Positions 25,367 to 34,260 of a stretch of 64,000 nucleotides of DNA are shown here, piece after piece. Both the position numbers and the translations under genes were made by a program. The stretch spans positions 1,240,001 through 1,304,000 of the forward strand of contig NZ_AP024749.1 of NCBI RefSeq assembly GCF_019702945.1, in the 5' to 3' direction. The notes under the pieces are model-generated. The model saw only the letters and a program-made list of their open reading frames with translations. It made no database searches and was not told the DNA's origin. Origin of the DNA: Flavobacterium okayamense. Its GTDB lineage: Bacteria > Bacteroidota > Bacteroidia > Flavobacteriales > Flavobacteriaceae. Positions within the stretch are counted from its first letter, which is position 1. The number at the start of each line of letters is the position of its first letter.

Positions 25367-27388
25367 TTAAATCAACCCAGCTCTTTTTAGCAAAGCTTCA
25401 GGAGTCGGTTCTTGTCCACGGAATTTTTTATACAATTCCATTGGGTGTTCAGTTCCGCCCTTAGAAAGTACATATTCTTTAAACTTAGTAGCTATTTCTT
25501 TATTAAAAATTCCTTTCTCTTCAAAATAAGCAAAAGCATCAGCATCTAAAACTTCCGCCCATTTGTAACTGTAATAACCTGAAGAATATCCACCTTGAAA
25601 AATATGTGAGAAAGAAGTGCTCATGCAATTTTCAGCAACATCGGGATATAATTTAGTGTTTTCAAATGCATTTTCTTCAAAATCTTTCACATCATCAATA
25701 GTTTGTGCTTTTCCATGATATGCCATATCCAACATTCCGAAACTCAACTGACGCAACGTTGCCATACCTTCTAAAAAGTTTGAACTTTCCTTAATTTTAT
25801 CTACATATTCTTGTGGAATAATTTCACCTGTTTCGTAATGTTTTGCAAATAACGCCAAAGCTTCGGGTTGGTAACACCAGTTTTCCATTATCTGACTTGG
25901 TAATTCAACAAAATCCCAATACACAGAAGTTCCCGATAAACTTGGATAGGTTGTATTTGCTAACATGCCGTGTAAACCGTGTCCGAATTCGTGGAACAAA
26001 GTCGTAACTTCGTTGAAGGTTAGGAGAGAAGGTTTGGTTTTTGTTGGTGGGGTAAAGTTACACACATTTGAAATATGCGGACGCTCATTTATTCCGTTTT
26101 TAATGTATTGCGATTTGTAAGATGTCATCCAAGCGCCATTTCGTTTTCCTTTTCTAGGGAAGAAATCGGCATAGAAAACAGCTACTAAATTGTTTTCAAA
26201 ATCTAAAACCTCATACGTTTTTACATCTTCATGGTACTTATCGATATCGAAAACTTCTTTAAAGGTAATGCCATACAATTTCTCAGCAATAGTAAATGCA
26301 CCATTTAAAACATTTTCTAATTTGAAATAGGGTTTTAGTTTTTCATCATCCAAATTGAATTTCTTTTGTTTTAATTTTTCAGAATAATAAGCACTATCCC
26401 ATTTTTCCAAATGATCAATTCCGTCAAGTTCTTTTGCGAAAGTTGTTAATTCAGCAAATTCTTTTTCGGCAGCTGGTTTTGCTTTTTCCAACAAATCATG
26501 CAAGAATGATTTTACCTTTTCTGGATTTTTTGCCATTCTTTCTTCCAAAACAAAATCGGCGTGAGATTTATAACCTAATAAATTAGCACGCTCATGACGT
26601 AAACGAACAATATCTTTTACATTTTGTTGGTTGTCAAATTCATTGTTTTGAAACGCTTTTTTTCCGTAAGCAATGGAAATTTCTTTTCGTAATTCACGAT
26701 TGTCAATATAAGTAACGAATGGCAAATAGCTTGGGAAGTCTAAAGTAAAAACCCAACCTTCTAAATTTTTACTTTCTGCTAAATGCGCTGCAGCTTCTTT
26801 TGCACCTTCTGGTAAACCTTTTAAATCGGCTTCATTTGTTATGTGAAGTTGGTAATTATTAGTTTCTGCTAATACATTTTCACCAAAAGTCAGTTTTAAT
26901 TTTGCTAATTGCGTGTCAATTTCACGAAGCTTTTGTTTTTGTTCTTCATTTAACAAAGCACCATTTCTAACAAAACCTTTATATTTTTTATTCAAAAGTG
27001 TTTGTTGTTCAGTTGTTAAATTTAAACTGTCTTTTTTGTCGTAGACAATTTTAATCTTTTGGAATAAATCTTCGTTAAGTGTAATGTCGTTACTGAACTC
27101 AGTTAACCAAGGCGAAACTTCTTGCGCAATCTTTTGCATTTCATCTGAAGTTTCAGCTGAATTTAAATTAAAAAAAGTACTTGATAATCGATCTAATTCT
27201 TGACCTGCAAAATCTAAGGCTGTAATGCAATTTTCGAAATTAGGCTCTTCTGTATTTTGAATAATTTCATCAATTTCAGTTTTTGCCTTTTCAATACATG
27301 CTTTAAAATTGTCTTTATATTCTGACAACTTAATTAACGAAAACGGTGTAGTTTGATATTTTGTGTTAAAATTTTCTAAAAAAATCAT
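25367..27388 (-). CDS. M3 family oligopeptidase (oligopeptidase A / Dcp-like)
   Basis: A 673-residue zinc metallopeptidase that cleaves short peptides in the cytoplasm. The active site is HEFGHGLHG at His466 with the third ligand Glu in WDFVELPSQ about 25 residues later. The late YSSGYYSYKWAEVLDADAF block supplies the substrate-binding Tyr/His region. The length is that of PrlC/Dcp. No signal peptide is seen. The upstream 153-bp gap contains a hairpin but no clear promoter. Confidence 0.92.
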   Translation of the reverse strand: MIFLENFNTKYQTTPFSLIKLSEYKDNFKACIEKAKTEIDEIIQNTEEPNFENCITALDFAGQELDRLSSTFFNLNSAETSDEMQKIAQEVSPWLTEFSNDITLNEDLFQKIKIVYDKKDSLNLTTEQQTLLNKKYKGFVRNGALLNEEQKQKLREIDTQLAKLKLTFGENVLAETNNYQLHITNEADLKGLPEGAKEAAAHLAESKNLEGWVFTLDFPSYLPFVTYIDNRELRKEISIAYGKKAFQNNEFDNQQNVKDIVRLRHERANLLGYKSHADFVLEERMAKNPEKVKSFLHDLLEKAKPAAEKEFAELTTFAKELDGIDHLEKWDSAYYSEKLKQKKFNLDDEKLKPYFKLENVLNGAFTIAEKLYGITFKEVFDIDKYHEDVKTYEVLDFENNLVAVFYADFFPRKGKRNGAWMTSYKSQYIKNGINERPHISNVCNFTPPTKTKPSLLTFNEVTTLFHEFGHGLHGMLANTTYPSLSGTSVYWDFVELPSQIMENWCYQPEALALFAKHYETGEIIPQEYVDKIKESSNFLEGMATLRQLSFGMLDMAYHGKAQTIDDVKDFEENAFENTKLYPDVAENCMSTSFSHIFQGGYSSGYYSYKWAEVLDADAFAYFEEKGIFNKEIATKFKEYVLSKGGTEHPMELYKKFRGQEPTPEALLKRAGLI

Positions 27389-27512
27389 AAAAAAACTTGT
27401 TTATATCGATAAAGTGTATAATTTTGTCGATGAAATGATGTGAAAGTCATTCCTTTTTGTCCCTAAAGAGTAGAATTTTTTTTATAGTTGTCACTTAATT
27501 GTGAATAGAATG

Positions 27513-27540
27513 ACCCCAACCTTGGTTGGGGTTTTCTGTT
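27513..27540 (+). terminator. Strong hairpin with T-rich tail on the forward strand only
   Basis: ACCCCAACC and GGTTGGGGT form a 9-bp stem, followed by TTTTCTGTTTTT in the forward direction. It lies just past the end of purE, which is on the reverse strand; in that direction no T run follows the stem. Confidence 0.5.
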
Positions 27541-27541
27541 T

Positions 27542-28030
27542 TTAAGACTTTTTCAAATCTTCAGCAGCTTTTAAAACCGCAAGTTTTAATCCTTCTTTAT
27601 AGGCGATAATTTTATCTAAAACACATTTGTCGTTTGATCCAATTATTTGTGCGGCTAAAATTCCTGCGTTTTTTGCTCCATTTAATGCAACAGTTGCTAC
27701 AGGAACGCCACCTGGCATTTGTAAAATAGATAGGACTGAATCCCAACCATCGATTGAATTACTCGATTTTACTGGGACACCAATTACAGGAAGCGGACTC
27801 ATAGAAGCTACCATTCCTGGTAAATGTGCCGCGCCACCAGCACCAGCAATAATTACTGAAATTCCACGGTTGTGTGCATTTGAACTAAAATCTACTAATT
27901 TTTCAGGTGTTCTATGTGCTGAAACGATATCAACTTCAACTTCAATATCGAATCCTTTTAATATTTCAATGGCATCTTGCATTACCGGCATATCCGAAAT
28001 GCTTCCCATTACTATAGCTACTTTACTCAT
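27542..28030 (-). CDS. purE: 5-(carboxyamino)imidazole ribonucleotide mutase
   Basis: A 162-residue class I PurE that converts N5-CAIR to CAIR in purine synthesis. The family blocks are VAIVMGSISDMPVMQDAI, SAHRTPEKL, IAGAGGAAHLPGMVAS and PVIGVPVKSS, with the catalytic His in SAHRTP/AAHLPG. Its partner purK lies upstream in the same direction, with two small genes between. The start overlaps the end of the preceding small gene by 8 bp. Confidence 0.95.
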   Translation of the reverse strand: MSKVAIVMGSISDMPVMQDAIEILKGFDIEVEVDIVSAHRTPEKLVDFSSNAHNRGISVIIAGAGGAAHLPGMVASMSPLPVIGVPVKSSNSIDGWDSVLSILQMPGGVPVATVALNGAKNAGILAAQIIGSNDKCVLDKIIAYKEGLKLAVLKAAEDLKKS

Positions 28031-28325
28031 TGTTGTTATTTATAGTTTGTTGTTTATAGTTTTTGAAAGTGAAATATAAAAATACGATAATCCAATAGAA
28101 AAATATGTCATAAATAAAATTCCATAATTCTGCTCCGTGAAGTAAATTGTTAATATCTTGCCATAATATAGAATAAAATCTCCATGGAAAACCAATATTT
28201 ATCTTAGGAGTTTCTTTTATATGAATATTAAAATAGATTTGAAGTAAAAGCAATGAAAAATTTACTACACAAAATGTAACAAACGAATAAAAACTAATTT
28301 TAAAAAACTGTTTTACTATTTTCAA
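28023..28325 (-). CDS. Hypothetical small membrane protein in the pur operon
   Basis: A 100-residue protein starting at TTG 1 bp after the preceding lipoprotein stop. Two hydrophobic segments are predicted (about 8-31 and 67-87), and it ends in a polar NNNE tail. No family is recognised. The tight spacing (overlap with purE, 1-bp gap to the gene before it) makes it part of the purK-to-purE transcript. Confidence 0.55.
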   Translation of the reverse strand: MKIVKQFFKISFYSFVTFCVVNFSLLLLQIYFNIHIKETPKINIGFPWRFYSILWQDINNLLHGAELWNFIYDIFFYWIIVFLYFTFKNYKQQTINNNNE

Positions 28326-28326
28326 A

Positions 28327-28722
28327 TTATTTATCTTTTAACTTTCTTACTGCTATTCCGTTAAAGACTATCGATGTATACTTTTTATCAGGAACATCAG
28401 TAAAAAGTAATTTTTCATCTCTATCGATATAACTTTTTTTGAGATTAATTACAGCATCACAACATTTACTTGATGCTATTTTTTTTACTTCTTCAATTAA
28501 TTCAGCATCTTTGGAAGAATAATTTCCTTGTATTTCTATCAAACCAATTTTTTCATATTCAAAATCAATTTTTTCGCCATCAAAATAAAGATCAATTTTT
28601 GTTGATATGGTGTCACAATTTAAAGTTCTTAATGGAGTGAAGGTTTTGCTAACCTCATAACCTACTGAACATGAATTGCTTAAAATAAGTGCTATTATTA
28701 TTGGGACTATTATTTTTTTCAT
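28327..28722 (-). CDS. Hypothetical lipoprotein, RcsF/YbjQ-like region
   Basis: A 131-residue protein with a lipoprotein signal ending at LILSNSC (Cys18). The second half (about 60-128) has the pattern IGLIEIQGNYSSK, a helix, then SSKCCDAVINLKKS and VFNGIAVRKL. This resembles the compact alpha/beta fold of RcsF or YbjQ proteins that ends with A-x-A-I-I-N. That link is inference. It lies between purK and the next small gene. Confidence 0.55.
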   Translation of the reverse strand: MKKIIVPIIIALILSNSCSVGYEVSKTFTPLRTLNCDTISTKIDLYFDGEKIDFEYEKIGLIEIQGNYSSKDAELIEEVKKIASSKCCDAVINLKKSYIDRDEKLLFTDVPDKKYTSIVFNGIAVRKLKDK

Positions 28723-28755
28723 TTTTTAGTTTAAACTAATTGTTTTAAGATGACT

Positions 28756-29928
28756 TTAAATTATCTCATTTTTTAAAATTGAAATCACTCGAATAGAATT
28801 CTTCACTTCTTCGGCAACTTTTCGTGCTTCATTCATATCTGGATTTACAATGGTAACGTGTCCCATTTTACGAAAAGGTCGTGTTTCACGTTTTCCATAA
28901 ATATGTGGCGTTACACCATCGATTGCCATAATCTTATCGATATTTTCGTAATAAACTTGTCCGGTATAGCCTTCTTCACCTACAAGGTTTACCATGATTC
29001 CCGCTACTTTACTATTGGTATTACCTAATGGTAACCCTAAAATCGCACGAATATGATTTTCAAATTGCGATGTATAACTCGCTTCAATACTGTAATGTCC
29101 AGAATTATGTGGTCTTGGCGCTACTTCGTTTACTAAAATTTCGTCGTTCATAGTTTGGAACATTTCAACAGCTAAAAGACCAACATGATTAAATGCTTCC
29201 GAAACTTTTAAAGCAACTTCTTGTACTTTTTGCGCAACAGCATCATCAATACGAGCCGGACAAATTACATATTCAACTTGGTTGGCTTCTGGATGAAATT
29301 CCATTTCAACAACTGGATAAGTTGCAACTTCACCATTAGCACTTCTTGAAACAATTACCGCTAATTCATTTTTAAACGGAATTAAATCTTCAATGACACA
29401 TTCAACATCAGGAAGTTTAACTAAATCTAATGCAGATTGACAAATTTTAACGCCATTTCCATCATAACCTCCAGTTGCACTTTTCCATACAAAAGGGAAG
29501 TCTAGTTCATCCTCTGCTAAAGCTTCGCGTAAATCATCTAAACCAACAAACCGTAAATGTTTTGATGTTGGAATATTGTTTTTTACATAAAAATCTTTCT
29601 GTTTTCCTTTATTTTGAATTAAACGTAGCGTTTTTGGTGAAGGAAAAATTGGTAAACCTTCTTCTTCTAATTTATCTAAAGCATCGAGGTTTACGTTTTC
29701 AATTTCGATAGTTAAAAGATGGACCATTTTACCAAATTGGTAAACGGTATCATAATCTAAAAGACTTCCTTTGTAAAATGCATTGCAACCGAAACGCGCT
29801 GGCGCTTCTTCACTTGGATCTAAAACAAAAGTTTGAATGTCAAATTTACGTGTGTCAGTCAATAACATTTTACCTAATTGACCGCCGCCTAAAATTCCAA
29901 GTCTAAATTCAGATGAAAAGAAATTCAT
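28756..29928 (-). CDS. purK: 5-(carboxyamino)imidazole ribonucleotide synthase
   Basis: A 390-residue ATP-grasp enzyme that carboxylates AIR to N5-CAIR. The N-terminus has RLGILGGGQLGKML; the ATP-grasp core includes FPFVWKSATGGYDGNGV and VIEDLIPFKNELAVIVSR; the metal site is VNEVAPRPHNSGHYSIEA. The start is MNFFSSEF at 29928. Seventeen additional upstream codons run into the promoter and are rejected. Its product feeds PurE from the same transcript. Confidence 0.95.
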   Translation of the reverse strand: MNFFSSEFRLGILGGGQLGKMLLTDTRKFDIQTFVLDPSEEAPARFGCNAFYKGSLLDYDTVYQFGKMVHLLTIEIENVNLDALDKLEEEGLPIFPSPKTLRLIQNKGKQKDFYVKNNIPTSKHLRFVGLDDLREALAEDELDFPFVWKSATGGYDGNGVKICQSALDLVKLPDVECVIEDLIPFKNELAVIVSRSANGEVATYPVVEMEFHPEANQVEYVICPARIDDAVAQKVQEVALKVSEAFNHVGLLAVEMFQTMNDEILVNEVAPRPHNSGHYSIEASYTSQFENHIRAILGLPLGNTNSKVAGIMVNLVGEEGYTGQVYYENIDKIMAIDGVTPHIYGKRETRPFRKMGHVTIVNPDMNEARKVAEEVKNSIRVISILKNEII

Positions 29929-29962
29929 TGTATTGTATGTAGTTATATTTAGTTGTGAACGA

Positions 29963-29993
29963 CAAAGATACTTAGACAATTGATAATTAACAA
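29963..29993 (-). promoter_or_regulatory. purK promoter
   Basis: On the reverse strand TTG (29993-29991), a 20-bp spacer and TATCTTTG (29970-29963), a full consensus match 35 bp before purK. The -33 TTG is inside a 14-bp tandem repeat. Confidence 0.65.
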
Positions 29994-30011
29994 TTGATAA
30001 TTGACAATTTG
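29977..30011. repeat. 14-bp imperfect tandem repeat
   Basis: CAATTGATAATTAA, CAATTGATAATTGA, then a partial third copy CAATTTG. It fills the space between purK and the helical protein gene. Confidence 0.65.
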
Positions 30012-30557
30012 TTATTTGTTAAGTTTTTTCAAGATATGTTTTGATGCCGATTTGTAAGCAGCCGAATGATTTGGAAAATCCTGAACTAAAATTTCTTTCA
30101 ATTCATTATTAATCCAATCGTATTTTTTTCCAAAAACAAAAAGTGCCTTCATAGCATAAACTTTAGCAGCTACTTTTTCTTCTTGAATTAATCTATCGAT
30201 AAGTGCTTCAATTATATTATGTTCTTGTTCGTGTGAAAGTGTAATTCCATTTTTCCGATGATTACTTTTGGCTAAAAAGTAACAAATTTTTGTAGCAGGT
30301 CGAATTGCGGAATCATCTGTAAGTTTGGGTAAAACTTCACAAAGTGAATCTATAAAAGGCACAAACATCTTCAGTTTTTTCTCACAAACAAACTCGAGTG
30401 TCCAAAATGCCATTACATGACTTTTATGAGAAATATTAAAAGCAATCTGTGCTAATTCTTCAATTTTTTCTTTACGAATTACAAAGTTGCAAGCGCTCAT
30501 TCGGCTTGTTCTATGCGCATCGCTTTCTAATAACTTTAATTCTAATTCGGTTAACAT
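30012..30557 (-). CDS. Alpha-helical (HEAT-like) protein of unknown function
   Basis: A 181-residue all-helical protein beginning MLTELELKLLESDAHR. Helical pairs such as IEELAQIAFNI, FWTLEFVCEKKLKMFVPFIDSL and VAAKVYAMKALFVFGKKYDWI resemble HEAT/ARM-type repeats or DNA-alkylation-repair-like scaffolds. No catalytic motif is visible. The start is taken at 30557, as the eight extra codons upstream have no family support. It is divergent from the hpt-adk gene. Confidence 0.6.
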   Translation of the reverse strand: MLTELELKLLESDAHRTSRMSACNFVIRKEKIEELAQIAFNISHKSHVMAFWTLEFVCEKKLKMFVPFIDSLCEVLPKLTDDSAIRPATKICYFLAKSNHRKNGITLSHEQEHNIIEALIDRLIQEEKVAAKVYAMKALFVFGKKYDWINNELKEILVQDFPNHSAAYKSASKHILKKLNK

Positions 30558-30622
30558 GTTGTAAATATACCTAATTTGCAAAAAAAGTATAATGAGTTAC
30601 AAATAAATACATTGTACTTCCT

Positions 30623-30630
30623 TAAATTTG
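30623..30630 (+). promoter_or_regulatory. -7 box for the hpt-adk fusion
   Basis: TAAATTTG matches TAnnTTTG 26 bp before the GTG start. No exact TTG is found at 17-23 bp upstream. Confidence 0.45.
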
Positions 30631-30656
30631 TTGTTTATTTTTAAAAACAACACACC

Positions 30657-31775
30657 GTGATTCAACTTCATGATAAACATTTCGAGGCTTTTATAGTTGA
30701 AAAAGAACTCGATTATGCAATTCAAAACTTAGCGAAACAAATTGAAGACGATTTTTACGATGAAGTTCCAATTTTTGTTGGAATTTTAAATGGCTCTTTT
30801 ATGTTTTTGTCGGATTTGATGAAATATTACAGTCGTCCATGCGAAATAGAATTTGTGAAATTATCTTCATATGAAGGAACACAATCGACTAACAACGTAA
30901 AACAATTAATTGGTCTAAATCAAAATTTAGATGGAAGAAGTGTTATTATTGTTGAAGACATTGTTGATACTGGAAATACAGTTGAAGAATTAAAAAATAT
31001 TTTTAAATCGAAAGGTGTTAAACATTTTAAAATAGCCACTTTATTTTTTAAACCAGAAGCCTACACAAAAGATATTAAATTAGATTATGTGGCCATACGA
31101 ATTCCAAATAAATTTATTGTTGGTTACGGATTAGATTATGATGGTTTAGGAAGAAATTTAAAAAAAGTATATCAATTAGCAACACAAAATATAAATAACG
31201 ACATGATTAATATTGTACTTTTTGGAAAGCCAGGAGCAGGAAAAGGAACACAAGCTGAATTTTTAAAAGAGAAATACAATTTAGTACACTTATCAACAGG
31301 TGATATTTTTCGATTCAACATGAAAAATGATACGGATTTGGGAAAATTAGCTAAATCCTATATCGAAAAAGGAGATTTAGTTCCTGATGAAGTAACGATA
31401 AAAATGTTACAAGATGAAGTTGAGAAAAACCCTAATGCAAAAGGATTTTTATTTGACGGATTTCCTAGAACCATTCCACAAGCAGATGCTTTAGATGCAT
31501 TTTTAAAAACTAAAAATTGGGAAGTAACTGGAACAGTTGCATTAGAAGCAGATGATGAAATATTAGTGCAACGTTTATTAGAAAGAGGAAAAACTTCTGG
31601 TAGAGCAGACGATCAAGATGAAGAGAAAATTCGTAATCGTTACCAAGAGTACAATGAAAAAACCGCTCCACTAATCGATTATTACAAAGCTCAAGGAAAA
31701 TTCTATTCAGTAAATGGAATTGGTTCAGTTGCTGAAGTAACCGAGCGTTTGTCTTTGATTATTGATAAATTATAA
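30657..31775 (+). CDS. adk: Fused hypoxanthine phosphoribosyltransferase / adenylate kinase
   Basis: A 372-residue two-domain enzyme starting at GTG. Residues 1 to about 178 are a type I PRTase (GILNGSFMF and the PRPP loop VIIVEDIVDTGNTVEEL), converting hypoxanthine or guanine to IMP or GMP. Residues about 183-372 are adenylate kinase: P-loop GKPGAGKGTQ, STGDIFR, FDGFPRTIPQA and GRADD in the short lid. No stop or frameshift separates the domains, and the linker is only about five residues (QNINND). An in-frame ATG at the junction could give free kinase as well. Confidence 0.93.
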   Translation: MIQLHDKHFEAFIVEKELDYAIQNLAKQIEDDFYDEVPIFVGILNGSFMFLSDLMKYYSRPCEIEFVKLSSYEGTQSTNNVKQLIGLNQNLDGRSVIIVEDIVDTGNTVEELKNIFKSKGVKHFKIATLFFKPEAYTKDIKLDYVAIRIPNKFIVGYGLDYDGLGRNLKKVYQLATQNINNDMINIVLFGKPGAGKGTQAEFLKEKYNLVHLSTGDIFRFNMKNDTDLGKLAKSYIEKGDLVPDEVTIKMLQDEVEKNPNAKGFLFDGFPRTIPQADALDAFLKTKNWEVTGTVALEADDEILVQRLLERGKTSGRADDQDEEKIRNRYQEYNEKTAPLIDYYKAQGKFYSVNGIGSVAEVTERLSLIIDKL

Positions 31776-31796
31776 GAATAAAATCAATGTATATTT

Positions 31797-31822
31797 AAGC
31801 GTCCAATTGGACGCTTTTTTTA
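31797..31822 (+). terminator. Terminator after hpt-adk
   Basis: AAGCGTCC-AATT-GGACGCTT followed by a T run. Confidence 0.85.
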
Positions 31823-31859
31823 TGAATGAAATCAAAATTTCAAAATCAAGTAAATACAC

Positions 31860-31867
31860 TATCTTTG
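31860..31867 (+). promoter_or_regulatory. -7 box for obgE
   Basis: TATCTTTG matches TAnnTTTG exactly, giving a leader of about 55-60 bases that contains a heptamer repeat. No exact TTG at the -33 position. Confidence 0.5.
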
Positions 31868-31893
31868 CAAAATGTTTAATTATAGTTAAAGTT

Positions 31894-31928
31894 ACTTATA
31901 ACTTATAACTCATAACTCAAAACTTCAA
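31894..31928 (+). repeat. Five tandem heptamers directly before the obgE start
   Basis: ACTTATA, ACTTATA, ACTCATA, ACTCAAA, ACTTCAA in register, ending 1 bp before the ATG at 31930. The repeats form most of the mRNA leader and occupy the ribosome-binding position. Confidence 0.75.
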
Positions 31929-31929
31929 A

Positions 31930-32931
31930 ATGACTGAAGGGAATTTCGTAGACTACGTAAAAATATATGTTGCTTCGGGTAAAGGAGGAAAAGGTTCAAC
32001 TCACTTACACCGTGAAAAATTCATTGAAAAAGGAGGTCCAGATGGCGGCGACGGTGGTCGTGGTGGTCACGTGATTTTGCGTGGAAACAAAAATCTTTGG
32101 ACATTGTATCATTTAAAATTCACCAAGCACGTAAAAGCGGGTCATGGTGGAGATGGTGGTAGTAGTAGAAGTACAGGAGCCGATGGTGAAGATAAATATT
32201 TAGAAGTGCCACTTGGAACGGTAATTAAAGACAAAGAAACGGAAGAAGTATTATTTGAAATTACAGAAGACGGTGAAGAAAAAGTATTAGCAAAAGGCGG
32301 AAAAGGGGGTTTAGGAAACTGGCATTTTAGAAGTGCAACAAATCAAACACCTCGTTATGCGCAACCAGGTTTACCTGGAGAAGAAGTTGATGTAATTTTA
32401 GAGTTAAAAGTATTAGCTGATGTTGGTTTAGTTGGATTTCCAAATGCAGGAAAATCAACTTTACTATCAGTATTAACAGCTGCAAAACCAAAAATTGCTG
32501 ATTATCCGTTTACAACTTTAAAACCAAACTTAGGGATTGTAGCGTATCGCGATTTTCAATCTTTTGTAATAGCCGATATTCCGGGTATCATTGAAGGAGC
32601 CGCTGAAGGTAAAGGATTAGGACACTACTTTTTGCGCCATATTGAGCGTAATTCGACCTTGTTGTTTTTAGTTCCTGCCGATGCTCCAGATATTAAAAGA
32701 GAATACGATATTTTGTTAGATGAATTACGTCGATACAATCCTGAAATGCTCGATAAAGATAGACTGATTGTAATCTCAAAATCGGATATGTTAGACGGTG
32801 AATTAAAAGCCGAAATGAAAGCCGAATTAGATGTGGCTTTTAAAGGTCACGATTATATGTTTATTTCTTCTATTGCCCATCAAGGCTTACAAGAATTGAA
32901 AGACAAACTTTGGAGAATGTTAAATTCATAA
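31930..32931 (+). CDS. obgE: GTPase ObgE/CgtA
   Basis: A 333-residue ribosome-associated GTPase needed for large-subunit maturation and growth control. The glycine-rich Obg fold occupies about 1-158 ([38 protein letters not shown]). The G domain has G1 [10 protein letters not shown]2 in [10 protein letters not shown]3 [10 protein letters not shown]4 SKSD and G5 SSIA. It has no C-terminal OCT domain, as in other Bacteroidetes. It is transcribed separately from hpt-adk. Confidence 0.95.
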   Translation: MTEGNFVDYVKIYVASGKGGKGSTHLHREKFIEKGGPDGGDGGRGGHVILRGNKNLWTLYHLKFTKHVKAGHGGDGGSSRSTGADGEDKYLEVPLGTVIKDKETEEVLFEITEDGEEKVLAKGGKGGLGNWHFRSATNQTPRYAQPGLPGEEVDVILELKVLADVGLVGFPNAGKSTLLSVLTAAKPKIADYPFTTLKPNLGIVAYRDFQSFVIADIPGIIEGAAEGKGLGHYFLRHIERNSTLLFLVPADAPDIKREYDILLDELRRYNPEMLDKDRLIVISKSDMLDGELKAEMKAELDVAFKGHDYMFISSIAHQGLQELKDKLWRMLNS

Positions 32932-32961
32932 AATAATATTTATCTTAAAACTAACCTATTT

Positions 32962-34206
32962 ATGAAAAAAATTACTTTATTTTTTATTTCAATGTCTATT
33001 TCTTTTTTGAGTGCACAAGAAAGGAATTGTGGTCAAGAGCATGCAATGCAACAATTGCAATTTAATCCTCTTATGTTAGCTAAGTATCAACAACAGATGC
33101 AATTGTCTGAACAGGCTTACAATAGTTTATTAAATTCTCAGACATTAGTGAATAATGTTAATACAACATTGACAATACCTGTAGCAATTCATTATCCGGA
33201 TGCTGGTTCAGCAAATGCAACTTTAAGAAATTGTATGCGTCTTTTAGCTCAAGATCAGGTTGATATTTTGAATGAAGATTATAATGCGTATAATTCTGAT
33301 ATTTCAACTTGGGATAATACTACAAGTTCTTTTTTTCCAGGAGTTAATAAAGGAATAATGAATGTGGAATTTGAAATTGCAACATTAAACCATCCAGCGG
33401 GTTCTGGATTAGTAAATGGCGAACCTGCAATTACTTTTGGTTACGATTTTGGTGGGCCTGGAAATAGTGATTGGGACTCTAATTGGGCTGGATATTTAAA
33501 TATTGTTGTTAAAAATCTTTCAGGAGGAACTCTTGGGTATGCATATTTGGCATCAAACCCACAAGATGGAGCTGCAGTTTTTATAGATAATGGTGCTTTC
33601 GGAAGCGGTTCAGGTTGTACCGGTTACGTACCAGGAGCTCCTTATAACTTAGGAAGAACACTAACACATGAGTTAGGGCATTACATGAACTTAAATCATA
33701 TTTGGGGAAATGGAACTTGTGGGAATGATTTTGTTGCTGACACTCCTCAACATAATACATCTAATGGGGGGTGCCCTCCAATTACTCATTTATCAACTTG
33801 TACTGGGACACCAAGAGAATTAACTATGAATTATATGGATTATACAAATGATGCATGTATGTACATGTTTACTGCAGGTCAAGCTACAAGAATGTTAGCC
33901 CATATAAGTACAATTGAATCAAACTTTAATTACAATACTTTAGTAAATGAATCTTTTGATTTAAGAGCAGATAGAATAGTTTTATATCCAAATCCAAATA
34001 ATGGTATTTTTGAAATTACGTTATCAAATAATAATATTTTTGAAAGTGTATCTATTTTTGACATTACGGGGAGATTGGTTTTTAAACAAAACAATATAAA
34101 TAATGATTCTTTAACAGTAAATCTTACTTCTTCAAATTCTGGAATCTATACAGTTGTGGTTAAATCTGAAATAGGAAATTTTAATACCAAAATTGTTATT
34201 AAGTAA
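32962..34206 (+). CDS. Secreted M43-type zinc metalloprotease with T9SS sorting domain
   Basis: A 414-residue protein with signal peptide ending at about SAQ (residue 19). The metzincin zinc motif HELGHYMNLNHIWG (HExxHxxGxxH form, with the Gly position occupied by Asn) is followed by the Met-turn MNYMDY, the pattern of M43 pappalysin-like peptidases. Paired cysteines near the active site fit the family. The last about 75 residues are a type A T9SS C-terminal domain: LYPNPNNGIFEI, VSIFDITGRLVFK, and GIYTVVVKS. It is therefore a probable cargo of the GldKLMN/PorUV machinery in the same window. Confidence 0.9.
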   Translation: MKKITLFFISMSISFLSAQERNCGQEHAMQQLQFNPLMLAKYQQQMQLSEQAYNSLLNSQTLVNNVNTTLTIPVAIHYPDAGSANATLRNCMRLLAQDQVDILNEDYNAYNSDISTWDNTTSSFFPGVNKGIMNVEFEIATLNHPAGSGLVNGEPAITFGYDFGGPGNSDWDSNWAGYLNIVVKNLSGGTLGYAYLASNPQDGAAVFIDNGAFGSGSGCTGYVPGAPYNLGRTLTHELGHYMNLNHIWGNGTCGNDFVADTPQHNTSNGGCPPITHLSTCTGTPRELTMNYMDYTNDACMYMFTAGQATRMLAHISTIESNFNYNTLVNESFDLRADRIVLYPNPNNGIFEITLSNNNIFESVSIFDITGRLVFKQNNINNDSLTVNLTSSNSGIYTVVVKSEIGNFNTKIVIK

Positions 34207-34221
34207 TAATATACTTGAATT

Positions 34222-34260
34222 AAAAAAAATCCCGATTAAATTTAATCGGGATTTTTTTTA
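34222..34260. terminator. Bidirectional terminator between M43 protease and plug-domain gene
   Basis: ATCCCGATTAAA pairs with TTTAATCGGGAT with A8 before and T8 after, serving both convergent genes. Confidence 0.88.

Noticed and set aside
27627..28079. 150-codon forward frame over purE
   Set aside because: It is antisense to a complete purE and matches no family; the frame follows from the codon use of purE.
31894..31928. CRISPR-like repeat
   Set aside because: Units are 7 bp, without spacers, and no cas genes are near.
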